From Rhodanobacter soli (lineage in GTDB: Bacteria; Pseudomonadota; Gammaproteobacteria; Xanthomonadales; Rhodanobacteraceae), in assembly GCF_040548735.1 (NCBI RefSeq), contig NZ_JBEPSD010000001.1, positions 1,178,001-1,242,000 on the forward strand: a stretch of 64,000 nucleotides of DNA, written 5' to 3'. Shown piece after piece: positions 1 through 8,936 of the stretch. The stretch's first letter is position 1. Each line of letters opens with the position of its first letter. The notes below the pieces were generated by a model. The model was not told the origin of the DNA, did no database searches, and saw nothing but the letters and a program-made list of their open reading frames with translations. A program made the position numbers and the translations under genes.

Positions 1-1
1 G

Positions 2-817
2 CGGATCAACCCCGGCGACAAGCAGCACCGGCTGCCCACGATCACCAAGATCACCTCCGGCTCCACGCCCGAAACCGCCGACTTCGTCGACGCGCTGTAC
101 CGCCGCATCATCACCGCGGGCACGCACAAGGCGTCCAGCATCAAGGTGGCCGAGGCGGCCAAGGTGATCGAGAACACCCAGCGCGACGTCAACATCGCGC
201 TGGTCAACGAGCTGGCGATGATCTTCAACACCATGGGCATCGACACCCAGGACGTGCTGGACGCCGCCGCCACCAAGTGGAACTTCCTGCCGTTCAAGCC
301 GGGCCTGGTCGGCGGCCACTGCATCGGCGTGGATCCGTACTACCTCACGCACAAGGCCACCGTGCTCGGCTACCACCCCGAGCTGATCCTCGCCGCGCGC
401 CGCATCAACAGCCGCATGGGGCTGTACGTGGCGCACCAGGTGATCCGCCTGATGGCGAACAAGCGCATCCACGTGGTCGGCTCGCGCATCCTGGTGCTGG
501 GCCTGGCCTTCAAGGAAAACTGCCCCGACCTGCGCAACACCCGCGTGGTGGAAATCGTCCGCGAACTCGAAGCCACGCACGCGCAGGTGGACGTGTACGA
601 CCCCTGGGCCGATCCGCTCGAGAGCCGCCAGAAACTCGGCGTCACCCTGGTCGATGCGCCCGCCGAACACGCCTACGACGCCATCGTGCTGGCCGTGGCG
701 CACAGGGATTTCCTCGGCCGCGGCGACGCAGACATCCGCCGCTACGGCCGCGAGAACTGCGCCGTGTTCGACATCAAGAGCCTGCTGCCCGTGGCCGCTG
801 TTGACGGGCGACTGTAG
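2..817 (+). CDS. tviB: UDP-sugar 6-dehydrogenase, TviB/WbpA type (3' part)
   Basis: The frame is open from base 2, so this is the C-terminal 271 residues of a gene that begins before the window. The family oxidises C6 of a UDP-N-acetylhexosamine with NAD to give a uronic acid for surface polysaccharide. The N-terminal Rossmann domain is missing. The central helix (IENTQRDVNIALVNELA) and the GGHCIGVDPYYLT motif are present, with the catalytic cysteine codon at 320-322. The C-terminal UDP-binding domain starts near GLAFKENCPDLRNT. A GTG at 146 is internal, not a start. The exact sugar substrate cannot be told; WbpA, TviB and WecC types are close. It is probably the edge of a polysaccharide cluster. 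Confidence 0.85.
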   Translation, partial: RINPGDKQHRLPTITKITSGSTPETADFVDALYRRIITAGTHKASSIKVAEAAKVIENTQRDVNIALVNELAMIFNTMGIDTQDVLDAAATKWNFLPFKPGLVGGHCIGVDPYYLTHKATVLGYHPELILAARRINSRMGLYVAHQVIRLMANKRIHVVGSRILVLGLAFKENCPDLRNTRVVEIVRELEATHAQVDVYDPWADPLESRQKLGVTLVDAPAEHAYDAIVLAVAHRDFLGRGDADIRRYGRENCAVFDIKSLLPVAAVDGRL

Positions 818-884
818 GAACAACCCGCTGCATCTGGCACGGTCGGCGTGAATGGGGAGGCGTGCTTGCTGCCGTCCACTCGCA

Positions 885-1250
885 TCATGCTTCCTGCGCC
901 AGCTTTACCTCGCCTGCTTCCACCTGCACCGCCACCGCGCGCAGATGTTCGCCGCGGCACGGGCCGGCGATGCACAGGCCGTCGTCCCGGTTGAAGGTGG
1001 CGCCGTGCACGGCGCAGATCAAAGTTTCGTTCTTCAGCAGGAATTTGCCCGGGGCATAGTCGAGGCGACGGCCCGCGTGCGGGCAGACGTTGAGGTAGCC
1101 GCGCACGTGGTCGCCGCGGCGCAGCAGGATCAGGCTTTCGTCACCGTCGGCCAGGCTGGCGTCGACGGCGGTGGCGCCGCCGTCGGGGATATCGTCCAGC
1201 CGGCACAGCGACTGCCGGTCCAGCGATTCGACGGGGATAAATGTATCCAT
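885..1250 (-). CDS. Rieske [2Fe-2S] domain protein
   Basis: A 121-residue stand-alone Rieske protein. The two cluster-binding boxes are C56-x-H58 (CPHAG) and C79-x2-H82 (CAVHG), the spacing of small Rieske ferredoxins and nitrite-reductase small-subunit-like proteins. There is no signal peptide or membrane segment, so it should be cytoplasmic. I chose the ATG at 1250, which begins MDTFIPVES. The frame stays open far upstream, but that part is antisense to the EamA gene. It converges on the dehydrogenase gene at its left. No oxygenase or reductase partner is adjacent, so its redox partner is unknown. Confidence 0.8.
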   Translation of the reverse strand: MDTFIPVESLDRQSLCRLDDIPDGGATAVDASLADGDESLILLRRGDHVRGYLNVCPHAGRRLDYAPGKFLLKNETLICAVHGATFNRDDGLCIAGPCRGEHLRAVAVQVEAGEVKLAQEA

Positions 1251-1327
1251 CGGCACTTGCCTCGTGGGCCGGATGGCCCCATGGTTGCGGCGTAAGTTGT
1301 TGATTTTACCACACGGATTTTTAACAC

Positions 1328-1597
1328 ATGTATTTCGCCATGCCTTCCATGCGTCGTCCTCGTCATCCGCTGGCCCGTGCCCTGTCGCTGCTGCTCGGCG
1401 TGGCGGTGCTTGGCGTGCTGTTGGTGTTCGGGCTGGTGGTGGCCGGCGTGCTGCTGGTCGGCGGCGTCGTGCTGCTGGCCGTGCGCCAGTGGAAGCAGGG
1501 GCGCGCGCCGGCGAAGCCGATGGCGCCCAACGCGCAGCCGGCCGTGCTGGAAGGCGAGTTCGTGGTGATCCGCCAGGGCCGGCCCGTCGCGCACTGA
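1328..1597 (+). CDS. Small membrane protein of unknown function
   Basis: An 89-residue protein with a basic N-terminus (MRRPRHP) and one long hydrophobic stretch at about residues 18-52, rich in L, V and G, long enough for two short membrane helices. A polar tail ends in EGEFVVIRQGRPVAH. I do not recognise a family. An ATG at 1340 (MPSMRR) is an alternative start. It is divergent from the Rieske gene, with about 77 bases between, and 76 bases ahead of the EamA gene, so it may share a transcript with the latter. No function is proposed. Confidence 0.5.
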   Translation: MYFAMPSMRRPRHPLARALSLLLGVAVLGVLLVFGLVVAGVLLVGGVVLLAVRQWKQGRAPAKPMAPNAQPAVLEGEFVVIRQGRPVAH

Positions 1598-1673
1598 TCG
1601 TCTCTTCGGCAACCCGCTGCGGACAACCTGGACGGACGCGCGATAATGCGCCGTCCCCACACGATCCACCCCC

Positions 1674-2585
1674 ATGTCCGATATCCCTGCCTCCGTCGCG
1701 GTCGAAACGCCGCGCAGCCTGACTGATCCCCGCTTCCTGATCCCGCTGGCGCTGCTCGCGCTGTACGTGATCTGGGGTTCGACGTACCTGGGTATCCGCT
1801 TCGCGCTGGAAAGCTACCCGCCGTTCCTGCTCGCCGGCATGCGTTTCCTGTGCGCCGGCGTGGCGCTGTACGGCTTCCTGCGCCTGCGCGGGGTCGCCCC
1901 GCCGACGCCACTGCAGTGGCGTAATGCCGCATTCACCAGCGTGTTCCTGCTTGGCCTCGGCAATGGCCTGGTGTGTTTTGCCGAACAGCAGGTGAGCTCG
2001 GGCATCGCCGCCGTGGCGGTGGCCAGCATGCCGCTGTTCGCCGCGCTGTTCACCGGCATGTACGGCGAGTGGCCGAACCGGCACGAAAGCGTCGGCCTGG
2101 TGGTCGGCTTCGCCGGCGTGATCGTGCTGAACCTCGGCAGCAGCCTGTCCGGTTCGCGGCTGGGCGCGCTGGCGCTGCTGGCCGCGGCCGCCGCATGGGC
2201 CTTCGGATCGGCGTGGAGCCGACGCCGCGAAATGCCGCCCGGCCCGATGAACACCGCCGCGCAAATGATCTGCGGGAGCATCGCTCTGCTCGGCTTCGCC
2301 CTGCTCAGCGGCGAACAGCTGCCGGCGCACCCGAGCCTGCGTTCCACGCTGGCGATCGTCTATCTGGCGGTGTTCGGTTCGATCATCGCGTTCAGCGCGT
2401 ACCTGTACGTGCTCAAGCGCGCGCGGCCGGCACTGGCCACCAGCTACGCCTATGTGAACCCGCCGGTGGCGGTGCTGTTCGGCGTACTGCTGGCCGGCGA
2501 GCACGTGGGACCCTACGACTTGGCCGGCATGGCGATCATCCTGTTCGGCGTGGCGGTCATCACGCTGGCGAAGCGGCGGCGCTAG
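1674..2585 (+). CDS. EamA-family drug/metabolite exporter
   Basis: A 303-residue inner membrane protein with about ten hydrophobic helices in two EamA repeats (roughly residues 18-150 and 160-298), resembling YedA/RhtA-type metabolite exporters. Typical family segments are YVIWGSTYLGIRFA near the start and the second-repeat stretch SYAYVNPPVAVLFG. Length is normal for the family. The start is the ATG at 1674, 27 bases after a GATAAT hexamer (1642-1647) that could be a -10 element. The substrate cannot be read from the sequence. A dispersed repeat follows the stop codon. Confidence 0.85.
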   Translation: MSDIPASVAVETPRSLTDPRFLIPLALLALYVIWGSTYLGIRFALESYPPFLLAGMRFLCAGVALYGFLRLRGVAPPTPLQWRNAAFTSVFLLGLGNGLVCFAEQQVSSGIAAVAVASMPLFAALFTGMYGEWPNRHESVGLVVGFAGVIVLNLGSSLSGSRLGALALLAAAAAWAFGSAWSRRREMPPGPMNTAAQMICGSIALLGFALLSGEQLPAHPSLRSTLAIVYLAVFGSIIAFSAYLYVLKRARPALATSYAYVNPPVAVLFGVLLAGEHVGPYDLAGMAIILFGVAVITLAKRRR

Positions 2586-2598
2586 GTCAGAAGCCTTA

Positions 2599-2664
2599 CC
2601 CCCTCACCTAAAGGACTCCCTGTGGTCGCCAACCTCCCCCTGCAAGCAGGGGGAGGAGCAGAGC
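2599..2664. repeat. Dispersed intergenic repeat, copy 1
   Basis: This stretch aligns with the reverse complement of 11694-11758: both share a CCCTCACCT-AAGGACTCC arm, a GTCGCC-AACC middle and a GCAAGCAGGGG palindromic arm ending in GAGCAGAG. The inner part (2633-2656) is a palindrome, CCTCCCCCTGC facing GCAGGGGGAGG around AA. The rest of the gap to the next gene (2665-2819) holds a second, weaker C/G-rich palindrome and nothing else I can name. Confidence 0.7.
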
Positions 2665-2810
2665 GGCTTCGCTCCCTCCCCTGCCTTGCAGGGCGCAAAC
2701 GTAGCGCCGCCCCGACGGCAACTCTGGTTCCACGCTATTGAAGCGGGGCTTCGACCTTGGTCGGCTTGCCTGAGCCGTCGGTTGGGCGCGACCATGTCGC
2801 GATCACCGGC

Positions 2811-2815
2811 GGAGG
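2811..2815 (+). promoter_or_regulatory. Ribosome binding site deciding the start at 2820
   Basis: GGAGG lies four bases before the ATG at 2820. It favours this start over the in-frame GTG at 2757, which has no such site. Confidence 0.7.
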
Positions 2816-2819
2816 CAGC

Positions 2820-4232
2820 ATGAACGCAAGGCAGGACGGCTGGATGGCGCGCGCGGCGTTGCGCAGCGCGGCGTGGGCGGAGCGCTGGTTTCCGGATGCG
2901 TGGGTGTTTGCCGCGCTGGGCGTGGTGGTGGTGGCGCTGGCGGCATTCGCCTTCGGCGCCACGCCGACGGCGACGGTCAACGCGTTCGGCGACGGCTTCT
3001 GGAGCCTGATCCCGTTCACCATGCAGATGGCGTTCGTGGTGATCGGCGGCTACGTGCTGGCCACCGCGCCGGTGGTGGCGCGCTTCATCGACGTGCTGGC
3101 GCGCGCGCCGCGCACCGGGCGCGGCGCGATCGTGTACATCGCGCTGGTCAGCATGCTGGCCTCGCTGCTCAGCTGGGGTTTCTCGCTGGTGTTCGGCGGG
3201 CTGCTGGTGCGTGCGCTGGCGCGCCGCGAGGACCTGCGCATGGATTACCGCGCGGCCGGCGCGGCGGCGTATCTCGGCTTAGGCGCGATCTGGGCGATGG
3301 GCCTGTCGTCGTCGGCGGCGCAGTTGCAGGCGAACCCGGCCAGCATGCCGCCGGGGCTGCTGGCGATCACCGGCGTGCTGCCTTTCAGCCAGACCATCTT
3401 CCTGTGGCAGTCGATCGTGCTGACCGCGGTGCTGATCGTGGTGTCGCTGTTGATCTGCTGGACCACGGCGCCGTCGGATGCGAATGCGCGCACTTCAAAA
3501 GATTTCGACGTGGGCGAAACCTCGACCCCGGTGCTGCCGCCGCGCACGCGGCCGGGCGAATGGCTGGAATACAGCCCGCTGCTGTCGATGGCGATCGGCC
3601 TGCTGGGCCTGGGCTGGCTCGGCCACGAGTTCGCCAGCAAGCCGGCGGTCACCGCGATCGCGAACCTCAACACCTACAACTTCCTGTTCCTCACCCTGGG
3701 CATCCTGCTGCACTGGCGCCCGCGCAGCTTCCTCGACGCGGTGAGCCGCGCGGTGCCGAGCACCTCCGGCGTGCTGATCCAGTTTCCGCTGTACGGCGGC
3801 ATCGCCGCGCTGCTCACCCACGTGCCCGGCGCCGATGGCGCAACCCTGGCACACCGGTTGTCGAACCTGTTCGTGCAGGTGGCCGGCCAGGAGAGTTTCC
3901 CCGCGGTGATGGGCGCGTACTCGGCGGTGCTGGGCTTCTTCGTGCCGTCCGGCGGCGGCAAGTGGTTGGTCGAGGCGCCGTACGTGATGCAGGCGGCGAA
4001 CGACCTGCACGTGCACCTGGGCTGGGCGGTACAGGTGTACAACGCGGCCGAGGCACTGCCGAACCTGATCAACCCGTTCTGGATGCTGCCGCTGCTCGGC
4101 GTGCTCGGGTTGAAGGCACGCGACGTGGTCGGCTACACCTTCATCCAGCTGGTGGTGCACGTGCCGCTGGTGCTGGGCATGCTGTGGCTGCTGGGCATGA
4201 CGCTGACCTACGTCCCGCCGGTGATGCCCTAA
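2820..4232 (+). CDS. atoE: Short-chain fatty acid transporter, AtoE family
   Basis: A 470-residue polytopic inner membrane protein of the AtoE/TIGR00366 type, which takes up short-chain fatty acids. It begins MNARQDGW with a strong GGAGG site. Family-like stretches include the N-terminal AERWFPDAWVFA, the FGDGFWSLIPFTMQM segment, and FFVPSGGGKWLVEAPY near the C-terminus. About 11-12 hydrophobic segments are visible. No acetoacetate or thiolase genes are next to it, so the pathway it serves here is open. A 19-bp perfect inverted repeat follows the stop. Confidence 0.85.
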   Translation: MNARQDGWMARAALRSAAWAERWFPDAWVFAALGVVVVALAAFAFGATPTATVNAFGDGFWSLIPFTMQMAFVVIGGYVLATAPVVARFIDVLARAPRTGRGAIVYIALVSMLASLLSWGFSLVFGGLLVRALARREDLRMDYRAAGAAAYLGLGAIWAMGLSSSAAQLQANPASMPPGLLAITGVLPFSQTIFLWQSIVLTAVLIVVSLLICWTTAPSDANARTSKDFDVGETSTPVLPPRTRPGEWLEYSPLLSMAIGLLGLGWLGHEFASKPAVTAIANLNTYNFLFLTLGILLHWRPRSFLDAVSRAVPSTSGVLIQFPLYGGIAALLTHVPGADGATLAHRLSNLFVQVAGQESFPAVMGAYSAVLGFFVPSGGGKWLVEAPYVMQAANDLHVHLGWAVQVYNAAEALPNLINPFWMLPLLGVLGLKARDVVGYTFIQLVVHVPLVLGMLWLLGMTLTYVPPVMP

Positions 4233-4237
4233 TACCT

Positions 4238-4293
4238 GGAGCCCGCTGGCGGGCGACGCCCTGGATCAAGAGCATCGCCCGCCAGCGGGCTCC
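4238..4293. repeat. REP-like palindrome
   Basis: Two perfectly complementary 19-base arms (4238-4256 and 4275-4293, beginning GGAGCCCGCTGGCGGGCGA) flank an 18-base loop. It lies between the convergent atoE and ABC permease genes. The GAGCCCGC...GCGGGC pattern is that of REP/BIME elements common in Pseudomonas and Xanthomonas relatives. No U-run follows on either strand, so it is more REP than a simple terminator, though it may stop or stabilise both transcripts. Confidence 0.75.
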
Positions 4294-4311
4294 TGCGCGT
4301 ACATCGCAAGA

Positions 4312-5640
4312 CTACAGTTCCCGCAAGGCCGCGGTCACCGGCAACCGTGCTGCACGAACGGCCGGAAACAAGCCACCGATGAAGCCGATCGCGAGTGCCC
4401 ATTTCAGGCCGCTCCACAGCAGCGCGGGGGTCACGCTGAACTCGAAGCTGAGCTTGCCGACGGAGCCCGCGGCCAGCGTCGATGCCGTGTAGCCGTTGAA
4501 GATCAGCCACGCCAGCGCACCGCCGAGCAGACCGCCGAGCAGGGCCAGCAGCATCGTCTCCAGCATGATCGCCACCACCACCGGGATGCCGCGGAAGCCG
4601 ATCGCGCGCAGGGTGGCGATCTCGCGCGCACGAGCGGCGACGGCGGCGAACATGCAGTTGAGCGCGCCGAAGATCGCGCCGATTGCCATGATCACGCCGA
4701 CCGTGATGCCGATCGCCTTGATCATCTTGGAGGTGCCCTCGGACTGCTTGCTGAAGTAGTCGATGGTGGTACTGACGTCGACCTTCAAACGCGGGTCGGC
4801 CTGCAGCGTGGCCTTGAACGCGTCGAAGCCGCGCGGGTCGGCCAACTTCACCGTCACCGAGTTGCGGCTGCCGCCACGGCGATAAGCCTCGGCGACCACG
4901 TTCGCGTCGGCCCACAGCTCCGAGTCCAAGGCATCGCCGGAGGCGAACTCACCGACGACGGTCCACAACTGGTTGCCCAGCTTGATCTGATGGCCGACGC
5001 CCAGGTCGGCGAACTCGCGCTGCGCGCCCTGCCCCACCATCAGTTCGTGCATGCCAGGCTTGAACTTGCGCCCGGCTACCAACTTGACGTTCGGCCGCAC
5101 CGTCCACGCCTCGTCGCCGATGCCGCGCAGCTGCACGCTGCCCACGTCGTCTGCCGTGCCACCCTTCAACTGAAGGTTGGCGGCAACCACGATCTCCGGC
5201 GAGGCGATCGGCTTGCCCTGCGCATCGCGGGCGATGCCGGCGGCCTGCGGGATCACCACCACGCTGTCGCGCTCGAGCACCGACATCACTTCCGAGGCTG
5301 ACGCGCCGCGCATCACGATCGCGGTTTCGGTGTTGCCGGTCTTGCGCAGGGTTTCGGCATAACCCTCGCCCATCGCCAGCAGGGCGACCAGCACGCCGAC
5401 CACGCCGGCGATGCCGATCACGATTACCGAGGACGAACCCAGACGCTGGCGCAAGGTGCTCACGCCCACCGCCGTCACCGACGCCGCCTGGCGGCCCTGG
5501 CGGGTCAGCGCCATCCACACGGCAAACAGCGCGGCGGCAGCGAGCACCAGCGGCCAGGTCAGCTTGACCCAGATCGCCAGCGCCACGACCAGGAGCACCA
5601 TCAGGCCCAGACCGATCATGAAATTCTTGAACTTGTTCAT
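4312..5640 (-). CDS. ABC exporter permease, MacB/FtsX type (second)
   Basis: A 442-residue permease, last gene of a four-gene ABC exporter operon. Residues about 7-45 form one or two extra hydrophobic helices. Another follows at about 75-97, then a periplasmic MacB-like domain (about 100-310), and three helices near 320-430 with the FtsX-type AREIATLRAIGF loop. I chose the ATG at 5640 (MNKFKNF), which has a GAGGAG site overlapping the previous stop codon. An upstream GTG at 5670 lacks one. It most likely pairs with the neighbouring permease as a heterodimer. The substrate is unknown. Confidence 0.85.
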   Translation of the reverse strand: MNKFKNFMIGLGLMVLLVVALAIWVKLTWPLVLAAAALFAVWMALTRQGRQAASVTAVGVSTLRQRLGSSSVIVIGIAGVVGVLVALLAMGEGYAETLRKTGNTETAIVMRGASASEVMSVLERDSVVVIPQAAGIARDAQGKPIASPEIVVAANLQLKGGTADDVGSVQLRGIGDEAWTVRPNVKLVAGRKFKPGMHELMVGQGAQREFADLGVGHQIKLGNQLWTVVGEFASGDALDSELWADANVVAEAYRRGGSRNSVTVKLADPRGFDAFKATLQADPRLKVDVSTTIDYFSKQSEGTSKMIKAIGITVGVIMAIGAIFGALNCMFAAVAARAREIATLRAIGFRGIPVVVAIMLETMLLALLGGLLGGALAWLIFNGYTASTLAAGSVGKLSFEFSVTPALLWSGLKWALAIGFIGGLFPAVRAARLPVTAALREL

Positions 5641-5646
5641 GGCGTA

Positions 5647-5652
5647 CTCCTC
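5647..5652 (-). promoter_or_regulatory. Ribosome binding site deciding the start at 5640
   Basis: On the minus strand GAGGAG stands six bases before the ATG at 5640 and overlaps the stop codon of the preceding permease gene, a sign of translational coupling. Confidence 0.65.
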
Positions 5653-6811
5653 AGCGACCGGCCAGTGCATCGACGATGTTCAGGCGCATCGCGCGCAGCG
5701 CCGGCAACACGCCGACCACCAGGCCGATCAGCACCATCAGGCCGATGCCCAGCACCCAGTTGCCCGCGCCCACCGGCGGCAGCGACAGGCCGCTGTTGGC
5801 GCCGACGGCGGGAATCAGCGCCGTGGCAATGCCCAGCCCCACCACGCCGCCGATCAGCAAGAGCAGCACCGATTCGGCCAGCACCATGCACAGCACGCTG
5901 CGACTGGAAAAGCCGATCGTCTTGAGCACGGCCAGTTCGGACGTCCGTTCGCGCACCGCCTGCATCATCGTGTTGCCCGACAGCAGCATCAGGGTGAAGA
6001 ACACCGCGCCCATGATCGAGCCCACGATCAGGCCGATGTCGGCGAGCTGCTTGATCCAGTTCGCCGTGGCGGCCTGTTCGGTCTGCGTGCGGGTCTCGTG
6101 GTCGGAGTTGGCCGAGATCGCATCGATCGCCTTGGCCACGCGGTCGGCCTGGTTCACGTCGGTGACGCGGCTGACATACCAGCCCACCGCGCCCTGGTTG
6201 TACGGCGTGCTGTCGTCGAAGTACTTCCAGTGCAGCAGGATCAACTGGTTGAACATGCCGCCCGCGCTCTTGTCCTTCGGATGCAGGATGCCGACGATGT
6301 CGAAGCTCCAGTTCTTGCTGCCGTCACGGGTCGGGAAGATGGTGGATTGCAACGGCAGCCGGTCGCCCACCTTCCAGTGGTACTTCCGCGCCAGCTCCTC
6401 GCCCACCAGCACGCCGGTGCGAGTGGCGTCGAACGCCTTGCGCTGCTCGGCGCTCACCTCGATCTCGGGAAACAGATCGATGTAGTTCGGGCTCACCGCG
6501 AAGCTGAAGATCTGGTTGTGCGGGTCCTGGTAGGCGCCGCCGAACCAGTTCGCATACGCCACCGCCTTGACCCCGGCCACCCTGCCGATCGGCAGCTCCA
6601 GCGACGACGGCAGGGTCTGGATGAACGACAGCTTGGAGCCGGTCTGCAGGCGCTCGGCACCGTTCGCGCTCTTGCCGGCCTGGTCGAACGAAGTGCGTAC
6701 CGCGTCGAGCATGCCGAACAGCAGGAACGCGGCGATGATCGACACCAGGGTAAGTATCGTGCGGGTCTTGCGCCGGAACAGCGCGGCCCAGATCAAGTGG
6801 AGGTATTTCAT
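5651..6811 (-). CDS. ABC exporter permease, FtsX type (first)
   Basis: A 386-residue permease starting [17 protein letters not shown], the usual cytoplasmic RRKTRT lead into helix 1 (about 17-37). A large periplasmic domain (about 40-260) follows. Three C-terminal helices include the [16 protein letters not shown] coupling loop. It lies 10 bases from both the ATPase gene upstream and the second permease downstream. Architecture matches MacB-like or LolC/E-like permeases that drive periplasmic adaptors by mechanotransmission. Nothing identifies the cargo. Confidence 0.88.
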   Translation of the reverse strand: MKYLHLIWAALFRRKTRTILTLVSIIAAFLLFGMLDAVRTSFDQAGKSANGAERLQTGSKLSFIQTLPSSLELPIGRVAGVKAVAYANWFGGAYQDPHNQIFSFAVSPNYIDLFPEIEVSAEQRKAFDATRTGVLVGEELARKYHWKVGDRLPLQSTIFPTRDGSKNWSFDIVGILHPKDKSAGGMFNQLILLHWKYFDDSTPYNQGAVGWYVSRVTDVNQADRVAKAIDAISANSDHETRTQTEQAATANWIKQLADIGLIVGSIMGAVFFTLMLLSGNTMMQAVRERTSELAVLKTIGFSSRSVLCMVLAESVLLLLIGGVVGLGIATALIPAVGANSGLSLPPVGAGNWVLGIGLMVLIGLVVGVLPALRAMRLNIVDALAGR

Positions 6812-6821
6812 CGTTGCCTCC

Positions 6822-7508
6822 TCAGGCCAGCGCCTGCTCGACGAGCGTGCCCTTGTCCAGGTGCAGCGTATGGCTGGCGTACTCGGCCGCCTTCGGGTCG
6901 TGCGTGACCATCACGATGGTCTTGCCGTGCTCGCGGTTGAGCTGCTGCAGCAGGCCGAGCACATCCTCGGCGGACTGCCGGTCAAGATCGCCGGTGGGCT
7001 CGTCGCAGACCAGCAGCTCGGGGTCGGAGACGATCGCGCGGGCGATCGCCACGCGCTGCTGCTGGCCACCGGAAAGTTCGCCCGGCTTGTGGCTGCCGCG
7101 GTCGGCCAGGCCGACCAGCTGCAGCGCGATGGCCGCGTTCTTCCTGCGCTGCGCACCCGACAGCCTGGTCAGCAGCAGCGGCAGTTCCACGTTGCGCTGC
7201 GCCGACAGCATCGGCATCAGGTTGTAGAACTGGAAGATGAAACCCACGTTCGAGGCGCGCCATTTCGCCAGCGTGCCGCCGCCGAGCTGGTCGATGCGCT
7301 GGCCGCCCACGCTGATGCTGCCGGCGCTCGGCGTGTCGAGGCCACCGATCAGGTTGAGCAAGGTGGTCTTGCCCGATCCGGACGGACCCATCAGCGCGAG
7401 GAAATCGCCTTCGGCGATGTCCAGGTTGACGTGGTGCAGCACTTCGACTTTCTGCTTGCCGCGCTCGTAGGTCTTGGCAAGGTCCCTGATCTCGATCAGT
7501 GTGGACAT
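6822..7508 (-). CDS. ABC exporter ATP-binding protein, MacB/LolD type
   Basis: A 228-residue ATPase with Walker [10 protein letters not shown] (about residues 40-48), the signature [14 protein letters not shown], Walker [13 protein letters not shown] and the H-loop histidine in VMVTHDP. The QFYNLMP segment after the Q-loop glutamine is typical of the MacB/LolD/FtsE group that works with FtsX-like permeases. The ATG at 7508 has a GGAG site. It powers the two downstream permeases together with the upstream fusion protein. Confidence 0.92.
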   Translation of the reverse strand: MSTLIEIRDLAKTYERGKQKVEVLHHVNLDIAEGDFLALMGPSGSGKTTLLNLIGGLDTPSAGSISVGGQRIDQLGGGTLAKWRASNVGFIFQFYNLMPMLSAQRNVELPLLLTRLSGAQRRKNAAIALQLVGLADRGSHKPGELSGGQQQRVAIARAIVSDPELLVCDEPTGDLDRQSAEDVLGLLQQLNREHGKTIVMVTHDPKAAEYASHTLHLDKGTLVEQALA

Positions 7509-7540
7509 GGCAGGCTCTCCGGTGAATGTGTGGGGGCGCC

Positions 7541-8776
7541 CTATGGCGCCTTGATCTGGACGTCCGAACCGTCGCGCAGTTCGGCAGGCGGCGACACCAC
7601 CACGCTGTCGCCCGGCTTCACCGCGGTGGGCAGCAGGCGCAGGTCGCCGTAAGTCTGTGCAGCCGGGCTCACCATGCGCTGGCGCACCCTGCTGCCGTCG
7701 AGCACGAACACCACGCTGTGGCCGTCGCGCTGCACGATCGCCGTGGCCGGCACCAGCACGCCTTGCGGCACGCTGGCGCTGGCCTTCGGTTTTTCTTCCA
7801 GGAACGACACCCGCGCGCCCATGTCGGGCACCACGCGGGCGTCCTTCTTCTCCAGCGCCACGCGCACCTTGATGGTGGCCTTGCCGCGGTCGGCGGTGGG
7901 CACGATGGCGACCACACGGGCGGGAATCTTCCAGTCCGGATACGCATCCAGCACCGCATCGGCCGGCATGTCCGGCTTGACCCGGCCGATGTAGGCCTCG
8001 TTGACGTCGACGTCGATCTCCAGCGAATCCATGTCGACGATGGTGCCCACGCCGGTGCGGGTGAAGCCGCCGCCGGCGGACAGCGGCGAGATGATCTCGC
8101 CGACCTGCGCGTCCTTGGTGGTGACCACGCCGCTGAACGGCGCGCGCACCACGCAATAGTCGAAGTTCACCTGGGCCACCGCGGCTTGGGCGTCGGCCGC
8201 CTTGGCCTGCTGTTGCTGCGCGTTGAGCTGCGCACGCAGGCTGTCGACCTGGGTACGCGCCTGCTCGGCGGCCTGCTTCGACACCAGCCCGCGGGCGGCC
8301 AGCGATTCCAACCGCGCGGCGTCGTGGCTGCCCTGCGTCAGCTGCGTCCGGATCTGCGCCACCTGCGCATGCGCCGAGTCGGCCTGCGCCTTCGCCGCTT
8401 GGAGCTGGGCCTTGTAGCCGCTGTCGTCCAGCCGCGCCAGCACCTGGCCCCGGGTGACGTGGTCGCCTTCCTCGATCAGCACCGCGGTCAGCGTGCCGGT
8501 GATCTGCGCCGACACCGTGGCCTGCCGCCGCGCGGTGACGTAGCCGGTCGCCTGCAGCACCGCGCCCGCCTCGCTGCCGGCGCCGGGCGCCACCGCGGTG
8601 GCGGTCTGCACGGTCACCGCGCGATGGCCGAAGAACAGCTGCGCGGCGCCGCCAAGCAGCAACAGCAGCACGACGATCGCGCCACCGATCCACAGCCAGC
8701 GTCCCGGGTTGCGCCCGTGGTCCTCGCGCTGGTGGCGTTCGATGCGCAGTTCTTTCAGCAACCCCGCGTTATCCAC
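7541..8776 (-). CDS. Periplasmic adaptor (membrane fusion protein) of the ABC exporter
   Basis: A 411-residue HlyD/MacA-type adaptor, first gene of the operon. One membrane helix spans about residues 27-48. A biotinyl-lipoyl half (ATGYVTARRQATVSAQITG), a long alpha-helical hairpin rich in A and Q (about 120-200), the second lipoyl half (VRAPFSGVVTT) and a beta-barrel region follow. The start is a GTG at 8776 with a GGGGAG site five bases before it. No outer membrane channel gene is adjacent, so it must borrow a TolC-like protein. The 160-base gap to the divergent FAH-family gene holds a palindrome. Confidence 0.85.
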   Translation of the reverse strand: MDNAGLLKELRIERHQREDHGRNPGRWLWIGGAIVVLLLLLGGAAQLFFGHRAVTVQTATAVAPGAGSEAGAVLQATGYVTARRQATVSAQITGTLTAVLIEEGDHVTRGQVLARLDDSGYKAQLQAAKAQADSAHAQVAQIRTQLTQGSHDAARLESLAARGLVSKQAAEQARTQVDSLRAQLNAQQQQAKAADAQAAVAQVNFDYCVVRAPFSGVVTTKDAQVGEIISPLSAGGGFTRTGVGTIVDMDSLEIDVDVNEAYIGRVKPDMPADAVLDAYPDWKIPARVVAIVPTADRGKATIKVRVALEKKDARVVPDMGARVSFLEEKPKASASVPQGVLVPATAIVQRDGHSVVFVLDGSRVRQRMVSPAAQTYGDLRLLPTAVKPGDSVVVSPPAELRDGSDVQIKAP

Positions 8777-8872
8777 TCGTGCTCCCCGCCCGGCACTTGC
8801 CGGCTGTTTGATGAGTACAAGATTGGCTGATCGAAGACAGGGCGATCAGGGTGCAGCATCAGCCATCGTCGG

Positions 8873-8884
8873 TGACAGCTGTCA
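8873..8884. promoter_or_regulatory. Candidate operator palindrome between divergent genes
   Basis: TGACAGCTGTCA is a perfect 12-base palindrome in the gap between the ABC-exporter operon and the FAH-family gene. The position suits a regulator acting on both promoters. No regulator gene is next to it. Confidence 0.35.
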
Positions 8885-8936
8885 TCCGCGTCGACCCGGC
8901 TCCTACTGTAACCCCGGCTTTGCTAGGCTTGCGCGC

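Noticed and set aside
885..2504. Open frame of 539 residues on the minus strand as one protein
   Set aside because: Only its last 121 residues match a Rieske protein; the rest is the antisense of the EamA gene with arginine/alanine-rich shadow composition.
5411..6907. 498-residue open frame on the plus strand
   Set aside because: It is antisense to the two FtsX-type permeases, which have clear helices and motifs.
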